Below, in pieces: positions 27,741 to 35,053 of a stretch of DNA of 64,000 nt. Each line of letters starts with the position of its first letter. Position 1 is the first letter of the stretch. Both the position numbers and the translations under genes were made by a program. The notes beneath the pieces are model-generated. The model saw only the letters and a program-made list of their open reading frames with translations. It had not been told where the DNA came from and made no database searches. Source of the DNA: Salinisphaera hydrothermalis C41B8 (lineage in GTDB: Bacteria > Pseudomonadota > Gammaproteobacteria > Nevskiales > Salinisphaeraceae); NCBI RefSeq assembly GCF_000732535.1, contig NZ_APNK01000003.1, forward strand, positions 179,377 to 243,376, given 5' to 3'.

Positions 27741-28676
27741 TCAGGAACGCAGAGCACAATCGCGCATGAAGTGCGCAATCTCCTCGCCGGCGTCTTCCTG
27801 CAGAAAATGGCCCGCGCCGGCGACCGTCTTGTGCGACACCGACGCCGCACCCGGCACGCGCTCCCGGAACGGTTTCGCTCCGCCGCGTGTGACCGGATCG
27901 CCGTCGGAAAAACAGGTATGGAACGGGCTTTCGAAGGTTTCGAGCGCGGTCCAGGCGGCGCGGTTGGGCCGATGCGCCGGGTCGCCCGGGGAGACCGGCA
28001 ACAGGCGCGGCAACGCACGCGGCCCGGCCATGTAGCGGGCATCGGGAAACGGCGCGACATAGGCGGCGCGCTCGGCCCGCGACAGCCAGCGTCGTGTGCC
28101 GGCCTGGAGCATCGCCCCCACGGGAAACAGCGGCGAGTATTGCGCGAAGGCGCGCCAAACACCGATCAGGAATCGCGCCGGTTCGTCCCCGGTCAACAGA
28201 AACCCGTTGCCGACGAAGACACGGCTGAAACGCGCGGGTTGCTCCGCGACCAGCCGCAACCCGATCAACGCCCCCCAGTCCTGGCCGAAGAACACGGCAT
28301 CGGTCAGGCCGAGGGCGTCGAACCAGGCGCGCATCCAGTCGACGTGCCGCTGGGTGCTATGGTCGGCGATGCGGGTCGGCTTGTCGGAACGCCCGAAACC
28401 GACGAGATCGGGCGCCAGCACGCGATAACCGGCATCCGCCAGCGGCGCGATCATGTGCCGATAGAGGTAACCCCAGGTCGGCTCGCCGTGCAGCAATACG
28501 ATCGGTTGGCCGTCAGCCGGCCCAGCCGCGATATAGGCCATGCGCACACCGCCGCCAACATCGATGAAACCGACCGGATAATCGAAACCGATCAGCCGCG
28601 AAAACCGATCGGCCGGCGTACGCAGACATGCCAGCGGCCCTGACTCATCAGGGTGCTTCTTCGTAAACGTGTCCAT
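27741..28676 (-). CDS. Haloalkane dehalogenase (alpha/beta hydrolase)
   Basis: A 311-residue hydrolase that should release halide from haloalkanes by an Asp nucleophile. The motifs HGEPTWGYLYRHM (oxyanion and first halide site) and GQDWGALIG (nucleophile Asp plus halide-binding Trp) are those of haloalkane dehalogenase subfamily I rather than generic esterases. The acid lies in FSDGDPVT and the His in AGAGHFLQED. No signal peptide. It is a single gene between ParA and a lipoprotein; the leftmost part of its 3' flank holds repeat-like sequence. Confidence 0.88.
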   Translation of the reverse strand: MDTFTKKHPDESGPLACLRTPADRFSRLIGFDYPVGFIDVGGGVRMAYIAAGPADGQPIVLLHGEPTWGYLYRHMIAPLADAGYRVLAPDLVGFGRSDKPTRIADHSTQRHVDWMRAWFDALGLTDAVFFGQDWGALIGLRLVAEQPARFSRVFVGNGFLLTGDEPARFLIGVWRAFAQYSPLFPVGAMLQAGTRRWLSRAERAAYVAPFPDARYMAGPRALPRLLPVSPGDPAHRPNRAAWTALETFESPFHTCFSDGDPVTRGGAKPFRERVPGAASVSHKTVAGAGHFLQEDAGEEIAHFMRDCALRS

Positions 28677-28762
28677 GGAATGCAGCCGGGCGTTATCGAT
28701 GACGTGATGCGCTCCACAATCGATGCTTGAGCGCTACCGGGCAACACGCTAGCGTTTGCGGC

Positions 28763-29188
28763 ATGTACAAATCGATATTCGAACCCCGGCGCCGCATCGC
28801 CGGTCTCGCTGCGGTCCTGGCGACGGTATGGCTGCTGGGCGGCTGTACCGCGCTTTCCATCACGACCAAACGCGCGGGACAAGCCTCGATGACCACGCTC
28901 AAGGGGGTAGCGCACGTCAGTCGGGCCACCAGCAACGCCTCGGTCACCGAGCCCGACGTGCCGCGCTATGCCGATGCCGCCGCGTTCGTGCATTCGCAGC
29001 GACGGCAGCTGGCTCGCCAGGCGGCCGCTGGCGGCGGCGAAGACATTGACGCCCTGGCGTTTCTCTTGAACAAACCGAACGATGGAAATCTGGCACGCTG
29101 GATGCAAGCACACTACCGCTCGTTGTTCAGCGATCGGTCGGTCTCGGCATCTACAATCGTCAAGCGAATCGACGCGCAAGCTGGATAG
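28763..29188 (+). CDS. Hypothetical lipoprotein
   Basis: A 141-residue protein with a lipoprotein signal peptide (Arg-rich n-region, lipobox LLGGC). After the lipidated Cys come a Thr/Ser-rich stretch and a helical region with FVHSQRRQLARQAA and FLLNKPNDGNLARWMQAHY. I do not recognise the family. The start at 28763 places the signal peptide at the N-terminus; an in-frame codon at 28727 is less likely. It precedes the small repetitive lipoprotein by 41 bases and could share its transcript. Confidence 0.7.
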   Translation: MYKSIFEPRRRIAGLAAVLATVWLLGGCTALSITTKRAGQASMTTLKGVAHVSRATSNASVTEPDVPRYADAAAFVHSQRRQLARQAAAGGGEDIDALAFLLNKPNDGNLARWMQAHYRSLFSDRSVSASTIVKRIDAQAG

Positions 29189-29229
29189 CGCGTGCATTTC
29201 ACTCCCAAATTTTTAGGAAGGCATCGAAA

Positions 29230-29487
29230 ATGAAAAAAGTTATTATGGTTACCGCTGCCGCCCTGCTGACTGTCGGCCTGGCGGCCTGTGGCAACGACAA
29301 CAGCGACAATGCTGCGTCGTCCGACAACGCCATGTCCTCGAACTCGATGTCGAGCAATAGCATGAGCTCCAACTCGATGTCGGGCGGCGCCATGTCCGAT
29401 AACAGCATGTCCGACAATTCGATGAGTAATAACTCGATGAGCGGCAACTCGATGAGTGACAACTCCATGTCGAACAACAGCATGTAA
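29230..29487 (+). CDS. Small lipoprotein with Met-Ser-x-Asn-Ser pentad repeats
   Basis: An 85-residue protein: signal peptide ending in the lipobox LAAC (Cys20), then about ten tandem pentads of the form M-S-[S/D/N/G]-[N/G]-[S/A], with eleven Met residues, to the very end. A good SD (AGGAAGG, 29215-29221) precedes the ATG, and a strong terminator follows. Serine codons alternate between TCN and AGC/AGT across the pentads, so the repeat is conserved at protein level. Regularly spaced Met suggests metal (for example copper) binding or a flexible tether; function unknown. Confidence 0.8.
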   Translation: MKKVIMVTAAALLTVGLAACGNDNSDNAASSDNAMSSNSMSSNSMSSNSMSGGAMSDNSMSDNSMSNNSMSGNSMSDNSMSNNSM

Positions 29488-29507
29488 GACAGACCTAGAC
29501 GGTTGCG

Positions 29508-29531
29508 CCGTATCGCGTGGTCGCGATACGG
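29508..29531 (+). terminator. Hairpin upstream of the intrinsic terminator
   Basis: A 10-bp stem (CCGTATCGCG / CGCGATACGG) with a four-base loop lies 20 bases after the small lipoprotein stop and just before the T-run terminator. It may protect the transcript 3' end. Confidence 0.55.
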
Positions 29532-29540
29532 GCTGTGATC

Positions 29541-29572
29541 AAACCGGCGTCGTTCGCGACGCCGGTTTTTTT
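29541..29572 (+). terminator. Rho-independent terminator
   Basis: A 12-bp perfect stem AAACCGGCGTCG / CGACGCCGGTTT with a TTCG tetraloop is followed by a run of seven T in all (29566-29572). It ends the transcript of the Met-repeat lipoprotein. Confidence 0.9.
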
Positions 29573-29736
29573 GTGTTCTAGCCTTCGGGGCACCATACGC
29601 TGCGAGACCGCATTCGAGGGCAGCGCAGGTTGCTCGACACCCGGCTGTTCGGGATAACATCTGAAAAGACGTCGTTCATCTTCCGTTCGAAAGAACGGCG
29701 CGACGCTACTAAAACAATCCACGGGAGGAGAACCCG

Positions 29737-30234
29737 ATGCGTCTAACGCTCTTGAGCGCAGCCCTGTTACTGGCCATGGCCGCCCTGCCGGCCGCCGCCG
29801 CCAATTCGCAATCAGACGACATCGCCGGCGTCTGGCAAACCAAAACCGGCGGTTATGTCCAGGTCTACAAGGACGGCGACAGTTACGACGGCCGTATCGT
29901 CGGCTCATCCGACGGCAAACCGCGCTACGACAAGAAAAACCCCGACGCCGACAAACGAGGGCGCCGTTTGCTTGGCGTCGTGATTCTGCACGGCCTGAAA
30001 TACCAGGACAACGGCGAGTACGACGGCGGCCATATCTACGATCCCAACAGTGGCAAGACCTATAAGGCTAAAGCCACGATGAAGGGCCCGGACACACTCG
30101 ACGCCCGCGGTTATATCGGGATCAGCCTGCTTGGCAAGACCCAGACCTGGCACCGCATCGACCCCAAGGCCGAGCATGTGCACCAGGATCTGCTGCACCA
30201 GCCAGTCGGCGCCGCGCCGCAGTCCGGCAACTGA
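29737..30234 (+). CDS. DUF2147-domain secreted protein
   Basis: A 165-residue periplasmic protein with a signal peptide (about 1-22, ending AAAA) and a DUF2147 domain: IAGVWQTKTGGYVQVY, DGRIVGS, LLGVVILHGLK, YDGGHIYDPNSGKTYK and ARGYIGISLLGKTQTW. The family is small, beta-rich and of unknown function. The ribosome-binding site GGGAGGAG at 29723-29730 is strong. Monocistronic, with hairpins on both sides. Confidence 0.88.
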   Translation: MRLTLLSAALLLAMAALPAAAANSQSDDIAGVWQTKTGGYVQVYKDGDSYDGRIVGSSDGKPRYDKKNPDADKRGRRLLGVVILHGLKYQDNGEYDGGHIYDPNSGKTYKAKATMKGPDTLDARGYIGISLLGKTQTWHRIDPKAEHVHQDLLHQPVGAAPQSGN

Positions 30235-30240
30235 TCGCCC

Positions 30241-30275
30241 GCTTTCAGCACGCCCCGGCGGGCGTGCCCGAAAGC
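30241..30275 (+). terminator. Hairpin after the DUF2147 gene
   Basis: An inner stem GCACGCCC/GGGCGTGC with CGGC loop is extended by GCTTTC/GAAAGC. It begins six bases after the stop. There is no long T-run, so efficiency is uncertain. Confidence 0.5.
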
Positions 30276-30367
30276 TTGTCCGGGTCGGCGCGCCGGCCGG
30301 CCCGGCTTGCGATTGCATCCTGGCTCGCCCATCGCGCGTAGCTGGATTTGCAATCCATAACCGGGCC

Positions 30368-30413
30368 TCGATACTCGGCAATGGTCGCGCCAAGTATCGA
30401 TAGAGCCTAGAAT
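30368..30413 (+). promoter_or_regulatory. Candidate operator and -10 box of the PhyH operon, possibly leaderless
   Basis: TCGATACT (30368-30375) and AGTATCGA (30393-30400) form an 8-bp inverted repeat. A -10-like TAGAAT follows at 30408-30413, placing transcription start at about 30420, exactly the ATG. No SD precedes that ATG, consistent with a leaderless mRNA. No good -35 is present, so an activator at the inverted repeat would be expected. Confidence 0.45.
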
Positions 30414-30419
30414 TATCTT

Positions 30420-31226
30420 ATGAACACGTCCAACCGTATCGCCCTGCAGCCTCAACTGACGCCGGCGCAGAGCGAAGCTTTCGCGCGCGACGGTTATCTC
30501 ATCATGCGGCGGTTGGCGAATGCCGAGCGTATTGCCGCGATGCGTAGTATCGCGCTGACGCATCTCGAGCAGGCGGTCGAGCCGCTGGAATACGAAGCCG
30601 ATGTGGCCTATCCCGGTGCCCCGGCCTCCCGATCGGCGGCGGGCGGCGACACGGTCCGGCGCCTACTCGACGCCTATGAACGCGATCATTGGTTTGCCGA
30701 CTGGGCCGCCGACGAAAGGCTGACCGCCATCATCGCCCAACTGCTCGATTCGGCCGCAGTCTGGCTTACACCCAATCATCACAATTGCGTGATGACCAAG
30801 GCGCCCGCGTACTCGTCGGCGACCGCCTGGCATCGCGATTTGCGGTACTGGTCGTTCGCGCAGCCGCAATTGATCAACGCCTGGCTCGCGCTGGGCGACG
30901 AGACCCCGGACAATGGCTGCATGCGGCTGTTGCCGGGTTCGCATCGTATGACCATCGACGCCGATCGGCTCGACGAGGCCCAATTTCTGCGCGAGGATTT
31001 GCAGGCCAACACCGACCTGATGGCCACGGCCGAGAATGCCGAACTGGCGCCCGGCGATGTGCTGTTCTTTCATGCCGGCGTGTTTCACGCCGCCGGCGCC
31101 AACCACGGCGACGAGCGCAAGATGGCGGTGGTTACCAGTTATTTCGGCCGCGGCAACGCGCCCGTAGCCGGCACGCGTTCGGCGCGGCGCCCGGCGATCC
31201 AGGTTCGAGAGGAGTCGAATGCGTAA
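30420..31226 (+). CDS. Phytanoyl-CoA dioxygenase (PhyH)-family oxygenase
   Basis: A 268-residue non-haem Fe(II)/2-oxoglutarate oxygenase. The metal triad is visible as H-x-D in TAWHRDLRYW and the distal His in FFHAGVFHAAGAN; PGSHRM and DNGCMRLLPGS are family-conserved. It hydroxylates an unknown substrate. It overlaps the next gene by eight bases, so it begins a three-gene operon with a DUF4174 lipoprotein and a DUF2237 protein. See the promoter entry for the possible leaderless start. Confidence 0.88.
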   Translation: MNTSNRIALQPQLTPAQSEAFARDGYLIMRRLANAERIAAMRSIALTHLEQAVEPLEYEADVAYPGAPASRSAAGGDTVRRLLDAYERDHWFADWAADERLTAIIAQLLDSAAVWLTPNHHNCVMTKAPAYSSATAWHRDLRYWSFAQPQLINAWLALGDETPDNGCMRLLPGSHRMTIDADRLDEAQFLREDLQANTDLMATAENAELAPGDVLFFHAGVFHAAGANHGDERKMAVVTSYFGRGNAPVAGTRSARRPAIQVREESNA

Positions 31227-31638
31227 TCTGCTGTTCGCGGTCGCACTGGCCGCGACGTTCGCCGCCACCGGTTGCAGTAGCCGGAGCGATACCGGCGCGG
31301 TGCCCTCGCTGACCGGTCAGTACCGCGTGATCGCGGTTTTCCCGACCAACGCCCAACGCGCCGTGAGCCTGACCAATGCGTTCAAGAGCTCGCCCGGCCT
31401 CGAGCAGCGCGATATCGCTTGGTTCGTGCTGGGTCCGAAGAAGATCACGTCGAACATCGACAACGTGCCGGATCGGGCGACGCTGGAAAAGCTGCATACC
31501 ACGGACGGTTTCCAGGCGGTACTGATCGGCAAGGACGGTACGCTCAAGGCCAGCCAACTGGGCGGGCTCGACATCCAGGCCCTGCTCGATGCGATCGATC
31601 AGATGCCCCTGCGGCAACAGGAAATGCAGCAACAGTAA
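31219..31638 (+). CDS. DUF4174-domain lipoprotein
   Basis: A 139-residue protein with a lipoprotein signal (lipobox ATGC, Cys19) and a DUF4174 domain: YRVIAVFP, LEQRDIAWFVLG, LIGKDGTLKAS and the family-defining end IDQMPLRQQEM. The fold resembles thioredoxin-like domains but has no CxxC. Its stop codon and the next start share one base (TAATG), indicating translational coupling. Confidence 0.85.
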   Translation: MRNLLFAVALAATFAATGCSSRSDTGAVPSLTGQYRVIAVFPTNAQRAVSLTNAFKSSPGLEQRDIAWFVLGPKKITSNIDNVPDRATLEKLHTTDGFQAVLIGKDGTLKASQLGGLDIQALLDAIDQMPLRQQEMQQQ

Positions 31639-32027
31639 TGTCTATGAACGAGCCTGTCTCGACCGCCCGTAGCGTCCTCGGCGAACCCTTGCGTGGCTGT
31701 TGCAGCGCCCCGATCACCGGCTTCTATCGCGATGGGTTCTGCCACACGGGCCCGGAAGACGCCGGCCGGCACGTGGTCTGCGCGGTGATGACCGATGCCT
31801 TCCTGGCGTTCTCGGCCTCCCGCGGCAACGATCTATCCACACCACGCCCGGAATTCGATTTCCCCGGTCTGGATGCCGGCGATCGCTGGTGTCTATGCGC
31901 TGCCCGCTGGGTCGAGGCGTTCGAGGCGGGTACGGCACCGCGCGTGGTGCTGACCGCGACGCACGAAGCAGCCCTGGAGATCGTGTCGCTGGCCGATCTC
32001 AAATCGCATGCCATCGATTTGTCGTGA
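31638..32027 (+). CDS. DUF2237-family protein
   Basis: A 129-residue cytoplasmic protein with nearly the whole DUF2237 pattern: VLGEPLRGCCSAPITGFYR, DGFCHTGPEDAGRHVVCAV, GNDLSTPRPEFDFPGL, GDRWCLCAARW. Six of its Cys are in conserved positions, so a metal site or redox role is plausible. Function unknown. It ends the PhyH-DUF4174-DUF2237 operon; the TAATG junction fixes its start. Confidence 0.9.
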   Translation: MSMNEPVSTARSVLGEPLRGCCSAPITGFYRDGFCHTGPEDAGRHVVCAVMTDAFLAFSASRGNDLSTPRPEFDFPGLDAGDRWCLCAARWVEAFEAGTAPRVVLTATHEAALEIVSLADLKSHAIDLS

Positions 32028-32098
32028 ACAGCGGCGCGCGCGAGTCTAACCAAACGGCCTATCGCACAGGTGCGACACGGGCCGGCCGTCCGGCCAGG

Positions 32099-32125
32099 CT
32101 CGCACGAAACCCTCGCACCCCCTAA
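32099..32125 (+). repeat. Possible solo terminal repeat of the CTAG element
   Basis: CTCGCACGAAACC is followed by a diverged TCGCACCCCCTAAG. This resembles the right end of the element family (CTCGCACGAAACCTCAACACGCCCTAG). It lies 32 bases upstream of the wax-ester synthase start. No other part of the element is nearby. Confidence 0.45.
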
Positions 32126-32156
32126 GCTGGCGTAAATCCTACCGCGCAGACGATCC

Positions 32157-33521
32157 ATGTCGATTGTCGATCCCATCAGCCAGATTTTCCTGCGTCTGGA
32201 GCGGCGCAACCAGCCGATGCATATCGGCGGGCTGCAGCTGTTCTCGGTGCCCGAGAACGCGCCCGCCGATTACGTCCATCAGCTGGTCGACCGCGCCCGG
32301 GCCCAGAACGCGGTGCAGCCGCCGTTCGACAAGCGGCTGAAATATCGCTTCGGGCAACCGTTCTGGATCGAGGACCAGGATTTCGACATGGAATATCACG
32401 TCCGGCATCTGGCCTTGCCGGAGCCGGGGGCCATCCGTGACCTGCTGGCGCTGGTGTCCATGCTGCACGGCGCCCTGCTCGATCGTGCACGGCCACTGTG
32501 GGAGGTGTATTTCATCGAGGGCGTGACCGACAACCGGTTCGCGGTGTACACCAAGTTCCATCATTCGATGATGGACGGCATCTCGGCGATGCGCGTGCTG
32601 CGGCGGTTTCTGTCGATCGATCCCGGCACCGAGCATTTCCGGGTGCCCTGGCAACTGCCACCGCGGCCGAGTTCCCGTTCACATGCCTGGTCCGCCGGGC
32701 TGACGATGTTGCAGAGCAGCTATCGCCAGGCGGCCGCGCTGCCGGCCGCCGCGCGCTCGCTCTACGACGCCTGGCACGACGCCCATCACGACCCGGACTT
32801 CACCGGGCCCGCCCAGGCACCGGCGTGTATTCTCAACCGTCCGGTGAGTGGCTCGCGCCGGTTCGCGGCCCAGGGCTATTCGATGACGCGTATCCGCGAC
32901 GCAGCCGATGCTTATGGCACGACGGTCAACGACGTGGTGCTCGCCATGTGTGCCAGCGCGCTGCGGCGCTATCTGATCGATCTGGACGCACTGCCCCGGG
33001 CCCCGCTGATCGCCATGCTCCCGGTATCGCTGCACGACGACGATGACGCCGCCGGCAACCGTATCGCCCTGATCTACGCCAACCTCGCGACCGACATCGA
33101 CGATCCGGTAGAACGACTGGGGGCGATCAAGCGCAGCGTCGACTACTGGAAGCGCCGCTATAAGCGCATGTCATCCGAACAGATCATGGCCGTGGTGGCC
33201 GCGATGTCGGCCCCGGCCGGGTTGAATCTGTTGTCCGGCCTCGTGCCGAGCCGGCAATCGTTCAACGTGGTGATCTCCAACGTGCCCGGCCCCGACGACA
33301 CGCTGTATTTCGGCGATGCCGAAATGCTCGGCATGTATCCGATGTCGATCGTGCTCGACGGCCAGGCGCTTAACATCAGCCTGGTCAGCTATCGCGATAC
33401 GCTGGAATTCGGCCTGATCGCCTGTCGGCGTTCGTTGCCGTCGATGCAGAATCTGCTGAAGTATCTGGACGATGCGCTGGACGAACTGGAACATGCCGCG
33501 GGCCACGTGCCACACGACTGA
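32157..33521 (+). CDS. Wax ester synthase/diacylglycerol acyltransferase (WS/DGAT)
   Basis: A 454-residue bifunctional acyltransferase that makes wax esters or triacylglycerol from acyl-CoA. The catalytic HHxxxDG motif is present as FHHSMMDGIS (about 139-148). The N-terminal DPISQIFLRLERRNQPMH, the ANLATDI segment and ISNVPGP near the C-terminus are all family marks. Size matches the family (450-500). It probably underlies storage-lipid formation and fits a hydrocarbon- or fatty-acid-using lifestyle. Confidence 0.93.
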   Translation: MSIVDPISQIFLRLERRNQPMHIGGLQLFSVPENAPADYVHQLVDRARAQNAVQPPFDKRLKYRFGQPFWIEDQDFDMEYHVRHLALPEPGAIRDLLALVSMLHGALLDRARPLWEVYFIEGVTDNRFAVYTKFHHSMMDGISAMRVLRRFLSIDPGTEHFRVPWQLPPRPSSRSHAWSAGLTMLQSSYRQAAALPAAARSLYDAWHDAHHDPDFTGPAQAPACILNRPVSGSRRFAAQGYSMTRIRDAADAYGTTVNDVVLAMCASALRRYLIDLDALPRAPLIAMLPVSLHDDDDAAGNRIALIYANLATDIDDPVERLGAIKRSVDYWKRRYKRMSSEQIMAVVAAMSAPAGLNLLSGLVPSRQSFNVVISNVPGPDDTLYFGDAEMLGMYPMSIVLDGQALNISLVSYRDTLEFGLIACRRSLPSMQNLLKYLDDALDELEHAAGHVPHD

Positions 33522-33570
33522 ACAGGCATTGATCGCACCCGCGTGGCGCGCCGCCGCGTAGGGCTGGGAT

Positions 33571-33894
33571 ATGACCGGAACATGCCAGCTCTGCGGCCGC
33601 GAGGGCGTTCGCACCACGCGTCATCATCTGATCCCGCGTCGAACGCATCGACTCAAGCGTATCCGCAAGCGCTTCGATCGTGACGACCGGCTCGGCCGCA
33701 TCCTGCATATCTGCCGGCCGTGCCACAGCCATATCCACGCCGTGCTGGGCGAAAAAGAACTGGCGGAGGTCTACAACACGCGCGCCGACCTGCTCGCGCA
33801 TCCCGATATCGCCCAGTTCGTGGCCTGGATCGCCGACAAGCCGGCCGGCTTTCGGCCGTCCATTCGACGACCGAAGCACGGGCGAAGCGGTTAG
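33571..33894 (+). CDS. HNH-type zinc-binding protein
   Basis: A 107-residue protein with the residues of an HNH endonuclease module: CQLCGRE zinc pair, HHLIPRR (first His), then CRPCHSHIH with the second zinc pair and final His. Many HNH proteins of this size are solitary nucleases of unknown target. There is no restriction methylase or toxin partner nearby. It is eight bases from, and convergent with, the importer ATPase gene. Confidence 0.78.
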   Translation: MTGTCQLCGREGVRTTRHHLIPRRTHRLKRIRKRFDRDDRLGRILHICRPCHSHIHAVLGEKELAEVYNTRADLLAHPDIAQFVAWIADKPAGFRPSIRRPKHGRSG

Positions 33895-33901
33895 CCCCCG
33901 G

Positions 33902-35053
33902 CTACGCCGGCACGTCGGCGTCCTCGCGCACCAACGCGCGGGCGATGCGATTCCCCTCTTCGGAGTAAAGACGCACCACGGATTCGCGAAACAAAAACGA
34001 TTTCTCGGTATCACCGCCCGGATCGGCCCCGGCAGCGGATAGCATCTTGAACTCGTCGCCTTCGGCGGTGACACAGTCCAGAAACCATCGGCCACCACCG
34101 ACCAGGGCGGCCGCTTTTACCCGGCCGCGGACCGCGCCCGGTGTACCGTCCTCGACGATCTGGATTTCTTCCGGCCGAATCCCGATCAGGGCCGCGCCCG
34201 GCCGGGGCAAGTCGCCGGAGGCATCATCGGCCGGAAGCCACAATGGTTCGGGCAGAACCGAGCACTTCACACGCATGCCGGGGGCCTGTCCCCGATCGGC
34301 GCGTTCCAGCTCCGCCGCGATGAAGTTCATGCCCGGTGACCCCAGGAAATAACCGCCGAACGCGCTGTCCGGATTGTTGTAGACATCCACCGGTTTGGCG
34401 CTTTCCACGATATTGCCCGACTGCAGCAATATGATCTTGTCGGCCAACGTCATGGCTTCGGTCTGGTCGTGCGTGACATACAGAATCGTCTGCCCGATCT
34501 CACGCGAGAGCTGCTTGATGCCGCGCTGGATCTCGATCTTGGCATCGACCGCAACGTTGGTCACCGGCTCGTCGAAGATCACCACCTTGGGCCGGCGCAC
34601 CACCGCGCGCCCGACCGCCACCTTCTGTCGCGATTCGTTGTCCAGGCCATCGACGACCTGGTTCGCGCGGGCCGTGAGATTCAGGATCGACAACAGACGG
34701 TCGATCCATTCCTTTCGCTGGCTCGCGGACATGTTGCCGCCGCCGCGCTGGCGTAGCGGCAACTCCAGATTCTCGTAGACGGTCAGCCCCCGATAGACGA
34801 CCGGGTACTGAAACACCATGCCGATGTCGCGCCGGCCGACCGAGAGGTTCGTTACATCCTCGCCGTCGAAAAGCACGCGGCCGGCATCCGGGGTTTCGAG
34901 TCCGGCGATGATGCGCAGCAGCGTGGTCTTGCCGCAACCGGACGGGCCCAACAGGCACGTCAGCGACGATTCCTCGAACACGGTGCTGATGGCGTTGGCC
35001 GCCACCACCGGGCCATAGCTCTTGGTAATGGATTCCAGTTCGATCTTGCTCAT
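33902..35053 (-). CDS. ABC importer ATPase 1 (degenerate signature motif)
   Basis: A 383-residue MalK/UgpC-like ATPase with a C-terminal regulatory (TOBE/OB) part. Walker A GPSGCGKTT (about 36-44), Walker B with Glu IFDEP and H-loop VTHDQ (about 192) are intact. The LSGGQ signature is replaced by LDNES (about 136-140) and the D-loop by TNVAVDA. Its start overlaps the ATPase 2 stop by four bases. It should supply the catalytic half of one composite ATP site using ATPase 2's intact signature. The architecture resembles the paired GlpS/GlpT ATPases of rhizobial glycerol importers. A longer frame to 35077 is disfavoured. Confidence 0.9.
   Translation of the reverse strand: MSKIELESITKSYGPVVAANAISTVFEESSLTCLLGPSGCGKTTLLRIIAGLETPDAGRVLFDGEDVTNLSVGRRDIGMVFQYPVVYRGLTVYENLELPLRQRGGGNMSASQRKEWIDRLLSILNLTARANQVVDGLDNESRQKVAVGRAVVRRPKVVIFDEPVTNVAVDAKIEIQRGIKQLSREIGQTILYVTHDQTEAMTLADKIILLQSGNIVESAKPVDVYNNPDSAFGGYFLGSPGMNFIAAELERADRGQAPGMRVKCSVLPEPLWLPADDASGDLPRPGAALIGIRPEEIQIVEDGTPGAVRGRVKAAALVGGGRWFLDCVTAEGDEFKMLSAAGADPGGDTEKSFLFRESVVRLYSEEGNRIARALVREDADVPA

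Noticed and set aside
29326..29487. Periodic sequence resembling a CRISPR or tandem DNA repeat
   Set aside because: The period is 15 bases with changing codons; it is the coding repeat of the Met-pentad lipoprotein, with no spacers.
33571..33894. HNH protein as part of a restriction or toxin-immunity system
   Set aside because: No methylase, immunity or secretion gene is adjacent; it stands alone between the wax-ester synthase and importer genes.
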